Below are positions 1-4,743 of a stretch of DNA of 6,568 nt, piece by piece; position 1 is the first letter of the stretch, and every line of letters starts with the position of its first letter. The notes beneath the pieces were generated by a model, which was not told the origin of the DNA, did no database searches, and saw nothing but the letters and a program-made list of their open reading frames with translations. Position numbers and translations under genes: made by a program. This stretch comes from Streptosporangiaceae bacterium (lineage in GTDB: Bacteria > Actinomycetota > Actinomycetes > Streptosporangiales > Streptosporangiaceae), in the NCBI GenBank assembly GCA_030039095.1, contig JASHQP010000082.1, forward strand, positions 1 to 6,568, given 5' to 3'.

Positions 1-126
1 ATGCACACGTCCGGCGCGTCGGCGCCGCTGAAGCAGTTGCTCACGAACTTCGGGTTCACGCCCGAGCACCTGTCACAGGTCGCGCGCGAGCGGGTGGCGG
101 CGGCCAGGAAACAAGCGGCGAGCTGA
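1..126 (+). CDS. tkt: Transketolase, C-terminal end only (5' part outside window)
   Basis: Frame 1 is open from the first base to the TGA at 124-126 and encodes 41 residues. The segment [13 protein letters not shown] followed by NFGFTPEHL matches the last beta-strand and helix region of transketolases, where a GASAP motif is followed by an FGFT/FGIT segment and an Ala/Arg-rich terminal helix. The enzyme is a cytosolic, thiamine-diphosphate-dependent transferase of two-carbon units between ketose and aldose phosphates in the pentose phosphate pathway. The ATG at position 1 is taken as an internal Met, because the catalytic domains must lie upstream. pgi follows after 50 bp on the same strand, so the two are probably co-transcribed. 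In many actinomycetes a transaldolase gene sits next to tkt; none lies between tkt and pgi here. The assignment rests on about 40 residues. Confidence 0.8.
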   Translation: MHTSGASAPLKQLLTNFGFTPEHLSQVARERVAAARKQAAS

Positions 127-163
127 CCGCGCCGAGGATCACCGCGACCACCCGGGACTACCT

Positions 164-168
164 GGAGG
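164..168 (+). promoter_or_regulatory. Ribosome binding site of pgi
   Basis: GGAGG lies 8 nt before the ATG at 177. This strong Shine-Dalgarno match fixes the pgi start. The tkt-pgi gap of 50 bp shows no obvious promoter or terminator, which fits co-transcription. Confidence 0.85.
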
Positions 169-176
169 AACGACCG

Positions 177-1805
177 ATGCCGACCGTACCGCTCCGAGAG
201 CGTCCCGCCTGGAAGGCGCTCGAGCAGCACTACGCCGAGATCGACGCTGTTCACCTGCGCCAGCTGTTCGCCGACGACCCGGGCCGGGGCGAGCGGCTCA
301 CCGCCGAGGGGGCCGGGCTGTACCTGGACTACTCCAAGAACCGCGTCACCGACGAGACCCTGCGGCTGCTCGTCCAGCTGGCCGAGGAGTCGGGGGTGGC
401 GCAGCGCCGGGACGCGATGTTCCGCGGCGAGCGGATCAACGTGTCCGAGGACCGGTCGGTGCTGCACGTCGCGCTGCGGATGCCCAAGGGCACCTCGCTC
501 GTCGTCGACGGCGTCGACGTGGTTGCGGAGGTACACGAGGTCCTCGACCGCATGGCAGATTTCGCCCGTCGGATCCGTTCCGGCGAGTGGAAAGGGCACA
601 CCGGCAAGCCAATCCGGAACGTGATCAACGTCGGCATCGGCGGCTCGGACCTGGGCCCGGTCATGGCCTACGAGGCGCTGCGCCACTACACCCGGCGGGA
701 CATGACGTTCCGGTTCGTCTCGAACGTCGACTCGACCGACTTCGTGGAGGCGACCAGGGACCTCTACGCCGACGAGACGCTGTTCATCATCTCGTCGAAG
801 ACGTTCGGCACGCTGGAGACGCTCACCAACGCCCATTCGGCCCGCGACTGGGTGATCAGCCAGCTCGGCGACGACGACGCGGTCGCCAAGCACTTCGTCG
901 CGGTCTCCACCAACGCCGAGAAGGTCGAGGCGTTCGGCATCGACACCGCGAACATGTTCGGCTTCTGGGACTGGGTCGGCGGCCGGTACTCGATGGACTC
1001 GGCGATCGGCCTGTCCACCATGATCGCGATCGGACCCGATCACTTCGCCGAGATGCTCGCGGGCTTCCACGACATGGACGAGCACTTCCGCACGGCGCCG
1101 CTGGCGTCGAACCTGCCCGTGCTGATGGGCCTGCTCGCGGTCTGGTACGGCGACTTCTTCGGCGCGCAGACGTCCGGCGTCATGCCGTACGAGCAGTACC
1201 TGAAGCGGTTCCCCGCCTATCTGCAGCAGCTCACGATGGAGTCCAACGGCAAGCACGTCACGCTCGAGGGCGTCCACGTGGACTACGACACCGGCGCGAT
1301 CTACTGGGGCGAGCCGGGGACCAACGGCCAGCACAGCTTCTACCAGCTGATCCACCAGGGCACCCGGCTGATCCCGGTCGACCTGATCGGCTTCGGCAAG
1401 ACCCTCAACCCGCTAGGCGAGCACCACGACATCCTGTCGTCCAACGTGTTCGCCCAGGCCCAGGCGCTGGCGTTCGGCAAGACCCTGGAGCAGGTGCTCG
1501 CCGAGGGCACCTCGCCGGAGGTGGCGCCGCACCGGGTGATGGAGGGCAACCGCCCGACCAACGTCATCCTGGCCGAGATCCTGACTCCGCGGCTGCTCGG
1601 CACGCTGGTGGCGCTGTACGAGCACAACGTGTTCACCCAGGGCACGGTCTGGGACATCGACTCCTTCGACCAGTGGGGCGTCGAGCTGGGCAAGGTGCTG
1701 GCGGTTCAGATCATCCCCGAGCTCACCAGCGAGACCGAGCCCGAGCTCGAGCACGACTCGTCGACCAATGCCCTGATCCGGCGCTACCGGGCGCTGAAGG
1801 CCTGA
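177..1805 (+). CDS. pgi: Glucose-6-phosphate isomerase
   Basis: A cytosolic enzyme that interconverts glucose 6-phosphate and fructose 6-phosphate, linking glycolysis, gluconeogenesis and the pentose phosphate pathway. The protein is 542 residues, close to the roughly 550 usual for the long bacterial/eukaryotic PGI family. Visible family marks are the SIS-type phosphate-binding segment [11 protein letters not shown] (residues 151-161), [10 protein letters not shown] (206-215), PGI signature 1 around DWVGGRYS (265-272) and signature 2 around [12 protein letters not shown] (495-506). The expected catalytic residues are present: Glu355 in MESNGKH, His386 in GTNGQHSF and Lys506 in GVELGK. The start is supported by GGAGG 8 nt upstream. 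It follows the transketolase gene in what looks like one operon and ends in a hairpin shared with the convergent lipoprotein gene. No frameshift or missing motif was seen. Confidence 0.98.
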   Translation: MPTVPLRERPAWKALEQHYAEIDAVHLRQLFADDPGRGERLTAEGAGLYLDYSKNRVTDETLRLLVQLAEESGVAQRRDAMFRGERINVSEDRSVLHVALRMPKGTSLVVDGVDVVAEVHEVLDRMADFARRIRSGEWKGHTGKPIRNVINVGIGGSDLGPVMAYEALRHYTRRDMTFRFVSNVDSTDFVEATRDLYADETLFIISSKTFGTLETLTNAHSARDWVISQLGDDDAVAKHFVAVSTNAEKVEAFGIDTANMFGFWDWVGGRYSMDSAIGLSTMIAIGPDHFAEMLAGFHDMDEHFRTAPLASNLPVLMGLLAVWYGDFFGAQTSGVMPYEQYLKRFPAYLQQLTMESNGKHVTLEGVHVDYDTGAIYWGEPGTNGQHSFYQLIHQGTRLIPVDLIGFGKTLNPLGEHHDILSSNVFAQAQALAFGKTLEQVLAEGTSPEVAPHRVMEGNRPTNVILAEILTPRLLGTLVALYEHNVFTQGTVWDIDSFDQWGVELGKVLAVQIIPELTSETEPELEHDSSTNALIRRYRALKA

Positions 1806-1827
1806 TCCCCGGATCCCGGGTCAGGCC
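1799..1827. terminator. Bidirectional hairpin over both convergent stop codons
   Basis: Bases 1799-1808 (GGCCTGATCC) pair with 1818-1827 (GGGTCAGGCC): ten pairs, one of them a G-U wobble on the plus-strand RNA, around a 9-nt loop. The pgi TGA (1803-1805) and the TGA of the minus-strand lipoprotein gene (1821-1823 as TCA) occupy opposite arms of the same stem. There is no T-tract, as is common in high-GC actinomycetes. On the minus strand the wobble becomes an A-C mismatch, so the hairpin should be slightly weaker that way. Its role as a terminator is inferred from position and structure. Confidence 0.6.
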
Positions 1828-2462
1828 GAGCCGCCCGAGCCCGGCTGGACCACGTTGACGAACAGGGTCTGGACCTGCTTGGAGCAGGTCGGGGACGTGT
1901 AGCTGAGGTAGACCGGCGTGGTCTGGTTCGGCGGGTAGATCACCAGCCAGTGCGCGGTGACCATGCCGCACGTGGCCGGGGGGAAGTTCCCGGCGTCGAC
2001 GATCCTCAGCAGCGCGTTCGCCGTCGCGCCGGGGGCCAGCGTGACGACCTCGCGCGCAGGCGTCGGATTCTCCTTCGCCGCGAGGCCGATCTGGCCGCCG
2101 GACGATCCGGTCGACGTGAACGAAATGCCCGGGTAGCCGTACAGGGTGCAGCTGACGTTGGAGATGTTCGTGAAGTCGATCACCTGGTACACGCTTCCCG
2201 CAGTGCCCTGGCTGAGCCCGGCCTTCACGCCGAGGTAGCGGGTCGGGCAGGGCGCCGACCCCGCCACGGCCGGCGTCGTGGCCGCGGCCGGCGTCGTGGG
2301 CGTGGCGGGCGCGGCGCTCGGCGAGGAGACCGGGGTGGCCGTGCTCGATGACGGGGACGAGGAAGTGCTGGTCGAGGCGGAGCATGCCGCGGCGAGCGCG
2401 GCACAGCAGGCCAGCAGCGCCCCGGCGAGCACCCTGCTGGCCAGACCTGGAGTTGACGTCAT
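1821..2462 (-). CDS. Secreted lipoprotein with DUF4232 domain
   Basis: A 213-residue predicted cell-surface lipoprotein of unknown function. Arg10 is followed by a hydrophobic stretch (11-26) and a lipobox ending LAAAC with Cys27 as the likely lipidated residue; Cys19 (ALLAC) is a less likely alternative. Residues 28-70 form a Ser/Thr/Pro/Ala-rich linker, which would hold the folded part away from the membrane. Residues 71-208 resemble DUF4232, a beta-rich domain found widely in Streptomyces, mycobacterial and related surface proteins. The region contains the segments SCTLYGYPGISF and VTLAPGATANALLR. Four cysteines in this part (72, 105, 165, 193) could form two disulfides. The start ATG has AAGGA (2473-2477 on the plus strand) 10 nt upstream. 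The gene is convergent with pgi, 15 bp away, and not functionally linked to it in any obvious way. Confidence 0.88.
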   Translation of the reverse strand: MTSTPGLASRVLAGALLACCAALAAACSASTSTSSSPSSSTATPVSSPSAAPATPTTPAAATTPAVAGSAPCPTRYLGVKAGLSQGTAGSVYQVIDFTNISNVSCTLYGYPGISFTSTGSSGGQIGLAAKENPTPAREVVTLAPGATANALLRIVDAGNFPPATCGMVTAHWLVIYPPNQTTPVYLSYTSPTCSKQVQTLFVNVVQPGSGGSA

Positions 2463-2521
2463 GTCGGCGGTGTCCTTCAGCCCGGTCGGCTCCGCGAGCC
2501 GTGTGATCCATAGGACGACGG

Positions 2522-2544
2522 TCGGGCCAGGCCGGTTGGCCCGA
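2522..2544. promoter_or_regulatory. Perfect inverted repeat upstream of the lipoprotein gene
   Basis: TCGGGCCA (2522-2529) and TGGCCCGA (2537-2544) are exact inverse complements with a 7-nt spacer. The element lies 60-82 bp upstream of the lipoprotein ATG and directly abuts the possible -10 box at 2545-2550. It could be an operator, a 5'-leader hairpin, or a second terminator for the upstream hemolysin III-type gene. The sequence alone does not decide between these. Confidence 0.45.
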
Positions 2545-2550
2545 ATATTA
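2545..2550 (-). promoter_or_regulatory. Possible -10 box for the lipoprotein gene
   Basis: On the minus strand this reads TAATAT, close to the TATAAT consensus and conspicuous in a GC-rich surrounding. A convincing -35 box was not found 16-18 bp upstream. If used, transcription would start near 2538, leaving a leader of about 75 nt that would contain most of the inverted repeat at 2522-2544. Confidence 0.3.
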
Positions 2551-2567
2551 GGGTGCTTTTCCGGTAC

Positions 2568-2584
2568 GCGGGCGGTGCGCCCGC
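2568..2584 (-). terminator. Hairpin after the hemolysin III-type gene
   Basis: GCGGGCG (2568-2574) and CGCCCGC (2578-2584) form a perfect 7-bp, all-GC stem with a 3-nt loop, 11 nt beyond the stop codon of the minus-strand gene at 2596. On the minus-strand RNA it is followed by an A-rich rather than U-rich run. Termination is inferred from position and stability. Confidence 0.45.
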
Positions 2585-2595
2585 CCCGCCCGCGC

Positions 2596-3288
2596 TCAGC
2601 TGATGATCAGCGCTATCGCGACGTACTGGCAGGTCGCCGCCGCGCACACGAAGACGTGGAACACCTCGTGGTACCCGAAGATCGACGGCACCGGATCCGG
2701 CCAGCGGCGATGGTAGGAGAGGGCTCCGGCCGTGTACAGCAGGCCCCCTGCCAGCATCAGCGCTCCGGACACGGCACCGGCGTGGATCCACACCTCCGGG
2801 ATCGCGAGGCCGGCCATCCAGCCGAGCGCCAGGAACATCCCCCCGATCAGCCGCTCCGGCCCCGTCATCCAGGTCATGTGGATGGCACCGGCCGTCAGCG
2901 TGAGTGTCCAGATCACGATCAGGCAGGTCAGGCCCACGGCGCCGCGCATGGCCAGCAGGAACGCCGGCGTCGCGGTCCCGGCGATCAGGAAGAAGATCAT
3001 CGCGTGGTCGAGCCGCTGCAGCCGCCTGCGCCAGGCATCCGTCCAGTTGCCGCGGTGATAGAGGGCGCTGATGCCGAACAGCGCGCTCACGCTGGCTGCG
3101 TAGACCGAAACGGCCGTGATCCGGGCGTCGCCGTGCGTGTGCACCAGCAGCAGCGTGCCGAGTACCAGCGACAGCTCGAACCAGAGGAGGTGCAGCCAGC
3201 CCCGCAGCAGCGGCTTCGTGTAGTAGACACCACGGCGGGCGTCATAGAGCGCGCCGACAGCCGACGCTCCCGCCGTGGAGTCTGTCAC
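2596..3288 (-). CDS. Hemolysin III / TrhA family (PAQR-type) membrane protein
   Basis: A 230-residue integral membrane protein with about seven hydrophobic helices, the usual size for the bacterial hemolysin III/YqfA/TrhA branch of the PAQR superfamily. Family landmarks are SALYH (Ser74, His78), RLDHAMIFFLIAGTATP (Asp94, His95) and HEVFH in the last helix (His207, His211). In PAQR proteins the Ser/Asp/His set binds a zinc ion near the cytosolic face, and all of these residues are present. The name comes from a Bacillus cereus pore-forming activity; for most members the true role is unknown, with membrane-lipid homeostasis or hydrolase activity proposed. The start is taken as the GTG at 3288 because a strong GGAGG (3295-3299 on the plus strand) lies 6 nt upstream. 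An in-frame ATG at 3387 would add 33 unlike-family residues. The gene is flanked by same-strand genes with separate spacers. Confidence 0.9.
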   Translation of the reverse strand: MTDSTAGASAVGALYDARRGVYYTKPLLRGWLHLLWFELSLVLGTLLLVHTHGDARITAVSVYAASVSALFGISALYHRGNWTDAWRRRLQRLDHAMIFFLIAGTATPAFLLAMRGAVGLTCLIVIWTLTLTAGAIHMTWMTGPERLIGGMFLALGWMAGLAIPEVWIHAGAVSGALMLAGGLLYTAGALSYHRRWPDPVPSIFGYHEVFHVFVCAAATCQYVAIALIIS

Positions 3289-3294
3289 GAGCGA

Positions 3295-3299
3295 CCTCC
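3295..3299 (-). promoter_or_regulatory. Ribosome binding site deciding the GTG start of the hemolysin III-type gene
   Basis: The minus strand reads GGAGG within a G-rich run, 6 nt before the GTG at 3288. This makes the GTG preferable to the in-frame ATG 99 bases further upstream, which has no comparable site. Confidence 0.8.
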
Positions 3300-3375
3300 C
3301 CCCTGCCCCGGAACCCTGCCGACCGGCGTCTGCCCGCAGCCTGCCAGCCAGGCCTCCGTCGCAGCTCGCCATCCC

Positions 3376-3403
3376 AGTGTCGCTCACTGTCGCCGCAGTT
3401 CAA
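3376..3403 (-). promoter_or_regulatory. Possible promoter of the hemolysin III-type gene
   Basis: On the minus strand TTGAAC (3398-3403) is separated by 16 bp from GACACT (3376-3381), an acceptable though weak match to a sigma-70/HrdB promoter. It lies in the 175-bp spacer after the AbiEi-like gene, so the hemolysin III-type gene may have its own promoter. A small inverted repeat, CAGTG/CACTG (3375-3389), overlaps the -10 region. Confidence 0.3.
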
Positions 3404-3463
3404 GCCGTTTGCCCAGGTTGAGAAGTTACCCGCGGCCTACCGGGCCTCTCGGCCAGGGCGACG

Positions 3464-4426
3464 TCAGGCTGCTGCAGGCCGGGCAATTATCGGCAGCACG
3501 GGCCGTGCTGCCCCAGCGGCAAGCGTGTCGGCAATGGCGGCGATCACTGATGCAGGGCTCAGGCGGACCTGGCGAGGCGTGAAGTGCAGCACAAGGATGC
3601 CGTGACTGCTCATGCGGGCGTGCCGTCGCATGGTGCGCTCCCAGCCGGCTGGGCTCAGATGCCACTCCCGTGAGTCGATCTCCGCCGCGACTCCTTCCCT
3701 TGCCCACCACGCATCAGGGCAGGCGATGAAGTCGCCGTCGGCCGTAAACAGACGGGCATTGAAGTTCGGCTGCGGCAGCCTGGCCAGTTTGATCACGTCC
3801 CGGAATTCCGCCTCGGTCACCGAGCGGACGCCGTCGGCCACCTCCTCCAGCACCCGCCGCAGACCCGCCGAATGCCTTCTCTGACCTCGATCCAGTTCAC
3901 GAGCTAACGCCGGGATCGGGCAGTCGCGCTGCTGCACCGCAGCCGCTATCAGGGCCCGTATCTCCCTGATATCCGACAGGGACCTGGCCGCGTCAGCGAA
4001 TGCCCGGGGTGGCAAGGCGTATGACCGCATGCCCTCCCGAATGACGCCCTCGGGCATCTGCCTGGTCCGGTGGATGCGGACGAACGCCGTGCTGCCGGGC
4101 CGGCGCGCCGCCGGGACCAGGACATCGAAGCAGCTCGGTTGTGCCGCAATCAGGCCCAGGCCATGCAGCGCGGCCAGTCCCGTGAGTACGCTGCCGGCCC
4201 CGCCGTGCAGCAACGCGGCCATCTCCTGCTGTGCCACCGTCGGGGAACCGGTCTGGGCAAGGTAGATACCGGGAAGCATCCGCTGCCATGGGCCGTCCGG
4301 CCTGGCCCGGTGCAGCAGCGCGTCGCGGCTGACGCCACAGGCGAGGGCCTGCTGCCGGGAAATGACGTGTTCTTGCGCTCGCAGTGTCGCCTCCAGCGCG
4401 GCCCTGCCGCATGAGTAACCAGCCAT
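3464..4426 (-). CDS. AbiEi-like antitoxin-domain protein with C-terminal PD-(D/E)XK/DUF559-like domain
   Basis: A protein of 320 residues from the ATG at 4426, or 322 from the GTG at 4432; neither start has a clear Shine-Dalgarno site, so a leaderless message is possible. Residue numbers below count from the GTG. Residues 14-60 look like the winged-helix N-terminal domain of type IV AbiEi antitoxins (QEHVISRQQALACGVSRDAL, then GIYL). A middle domain (about 70-180) resembles the rest of actinobacterial AbiEi-like proteins. Residues 200-305 carry a Vsr/DUF559-like nuclease-fold pattern: Glu207, Asp240 in CPDAWW, Glu251-x-Asp253 in AEIDSREWH, and the ending GILVLHFTPRQV. The usual ExK lysine is Asp here, so catalysis is uncertain. 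Such proteins are common in actinomycetes, typically as orphans; no AbiEii nucleotidyltransferase gene lies beside it. DNA binding and autoregulation are inferences. The divergent neighbour is the chitinase gene. Confidence 0.8.
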   Translation of the reverse strand: MAGYSCGRAALEATLRAQEHVISRQQALACGVSRDALLHRARPDGPWQRMLPGIYLAQTGSPTVAQQEMAALLHGGAGSVLTGLAALHGLGLIAAQPSCFDVLVPAARRPGSTAFVRIHRTRQMPEGVIREGMRSYALPPRAFADAARSLSDIREIRALIAAAVQQRDCPIPALARELDRGQRRHSAGLRRVLEEVADGVRSVTEAEFRDVIKLARLPQPNFNARLFTADGDFIACPDAWWAREGVAAEIDSREWHLSPAGWERTMRRHARMSSHGILVLHFTPRQVRLSPASVIAAIADTLAAGAARPVLPIIARPAAA

Positions 4427-4471
4427 GCCCACAGCGTGACAGCCGCTTCAGACAAAACGGCGCCCATCCGT

Positions 4472-4519
4472 ATGGGTGTACCGAAAGACGGCCTGGAGGC
4501 CGTCGGATGGTACATCCAT
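4472..4519. repeat. 48-nt nested palindrome upstream of the AbiEi-like gene
   Basis: Outer arms ATGGGTGTACC (4472-4482) and GGTACATCCAT (4509-4519) pair over 11 positions with one G-U. An internal loop of GAAA against GGAT follows, then a perfect inner stem GACGGCC/GGCCGTC (4487-4493/4498-4504) closed by TGGA. The left outer arm can alternatively pair with CCCAT at 4463-4467 in a competing 5-bp hairpin. The element lies 40-87 bp upstream of the AbiEi-like GTG. AbiEi antitoxins are known to repress their own promoters through inverted repeats, so an operator role is plausible but unproven. Confidence 0.6.
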
Positions 4520-4537
4520 CGCCGCCCGTTCCGGGGG

Positions 4538-4557
4538 AGCCCACCCGGCGGTGGGTT
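4538..4557. repeat. Short hairpin CCCACC/GGTGGG
   Basis: CCCACC (4540-4545) and GGTGGG (4550-4555) form a perfect 6-bp stem with a 4-nt loop, extendable by a G-U and an A-T pair. Its right arm overlaps the first 11-bp direct repeat, so hairpin and repeat array would compete. Confidence 0.4.
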
Positions 4558-4594
4558 GTGTGTGGGTTATCGGGGGGTTATGGGGTCCTTATGG
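4551..4594 (+). repeat. Four imperfect 11-bp direct repeats, also a G-quadruplex motif
   Basis: Units are GTGGGTTGTGT (4551), GTGGGTTATCG (4562), GGGGGTTATGG (4573) and GGTCCTTATGG (4584), in exact 11-bp register. The G runs at 4564-4566, 4572-4577, 4582-4585 and 4593-4595, with loops of 5, 4 and 7 nt, also meet the classical G3+N1-7 quadruplex rule. An 11-bp period places each unit on nearly the same face of the helix, as in activator-binding arrays. The last unit ends 24 bp before the chitinase -35 box. Confidence 0.55.
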
Positions 4595-4608
4595 GCGGCT
4601 GCTTTGAC

Positions 4609-4634
4609 GCTCGGGCGGTTGACGCCGCCCGAGC
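4609..4634. promoter_or_regulatory. Perfect palindrome enclosing the chitinase -35 box
   Basis: GCTCGGGCGG (4609-4618) and CCGCCCGAGC (4625-4634) are exact inverse complements. The 6-nt centre is TTGACG, the proposed -35 box. A dimeric protein on the arms would block RNA polymerase directly. The operator role is inferred from symmetry and position. Confidence 0.6.
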
Positions 4635-4647
4635 CTCGGCATAGCGT
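4619..4647 (+). promoter_or_regulatory. Predicted chitinase promoter
   Basis: TTGACG (4619-4624) and TAGCGT (4642-4647) are separated by 17 bp, a good match to the principal sigma factor (HrdB/sigma-70) consensus. The start of transcription would be near 4653-4655, giving a leader of about 90 nt before the GTG at 4744. A second TTGACG at 4604-4609 has no suitable -10 partner. Confidence 0.65.
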
Positions 4648-4656
4648 CTTGCCCCA

Positions 4657-4681
4657 TCTAATAGGAAAGTTTCCTATTAGA
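4657..4681. promoter_or_regulatory. Perfect 25-bp AT-rich palindrome just after the predicted transcription start
   Basis: The half-site TCTAATAGGAAA (4657-4668) is repeated exactly in inverse complement at 4670-4681 around a single central G. It spans roughly +3 to +27 of the predicted chitinase transcript, the usual place for a repressor operator. Its AT content stands out sharply from the surroundings. The core AGGAAAGTTTCCT resembles, from memory, operators of ROK-family repressors such as the chitosanase regulator CsnR; this needs a direct comparison. Confidence 0.75.
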
Positions 4682-4733
4682 CGACACCCGACGGCCTGCA
4701 GCGGGTGGGGGAAGCTGGCCGCCCCTTGCCCCT

Positions 4734-4740
4734 GGGAGGA
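4734..4740 (+). promoter_or_regulatory. Ribosome binding site supporting the chitinase GTG start
   Basis: GGGAGGA ends 3 nt before the GTG at 4744 (4 nt after the GGAGG core). The spacing is short, but this is the only strong site near any possible start. The in-frame GTG at 4705 lacks one, and so does a TTG at about 4855 that would give a more usual signal-peptide length. Confidence 0.65.
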
Positions 4741-4743
4741 AAC

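Larger units (their letters stand above)
4433..4743. other. Divergent regulatory spacer between the AbiEi-like and chitinase genes
   Basis: This 311-bp stretch has no convincing gene. It holds a dense series of structured elements, listed separately: a nested palindrome (4472-4519), a hairpin (4538-4557), 11-bp direct repeats and a G-quadruplex motif (4551-4595), a -35/-10 pair embedded in a palindrome (4609-4647), an AT-rich 25-bp palindrome (4657-4681) and a small leader hairpin (CACCCG 4685-4690 with CGGGTG 4702-4707). Open frames across it are GC-rich shadows without family resemblance. Confidence 0.8.

Noticed and set aside
587..1858. Long plus-strand open frame overlapping pgi in another frame
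   Set aside because: It is an Arg/Ala/Gly/Pro-rich shadow typical of high-GC DNA, has no family resemblance, and lies within the well-supported pgi.
1723..2511. 262-residue minus-strand open frame over the lipoprotein gene
   Set aside because: Its composition is a shadow of the DUF4232 gene, which has a signal peptide, lipobox and ribosome binding site in the competing frame.
3339..3353. Hairpin GCCTG/CAGGC as a terminator after the AbiEi-like gene
   Set aside because: A 5-bp stem over 100 bp from the stop codon is too weak to call in GC-rich DNA.
3289..3387. Upstream ATG at 3387 for the hemolysin III-type gene
   Set aside because: The extra 33 residues are unlike the family, and the GTG at 3288 has an excellent ribosome binding site.
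2278..3582. 434-residue plus-strand open frame
   Set aside because: It runs antisense through the hemolysin III-type gene and two spacers, is rich in Arg, Gln and His, and has no recognisable domain.
4551..4594. CRISPR array or telomere-like repeat
   Set aside because: The units are only 11 bp, imperfect and without unique spacers; four copies in a promoter fit a binding-site array better.
4705..4743. GTG at 4705 as the chitinase start
   Set aside because: No Shine-Dalgarno site precedes it, it falls in a leader hairpin (4685-4707), and GGGAGGA sits in front of the later GTG.
4433..4743. DasR-type GlcNAc operator in the chitinase promoter
   Set aside because: No sequence close to the ACTGGTCTAGACCAGT palindrome was found; the palindromes present have different half-sites.
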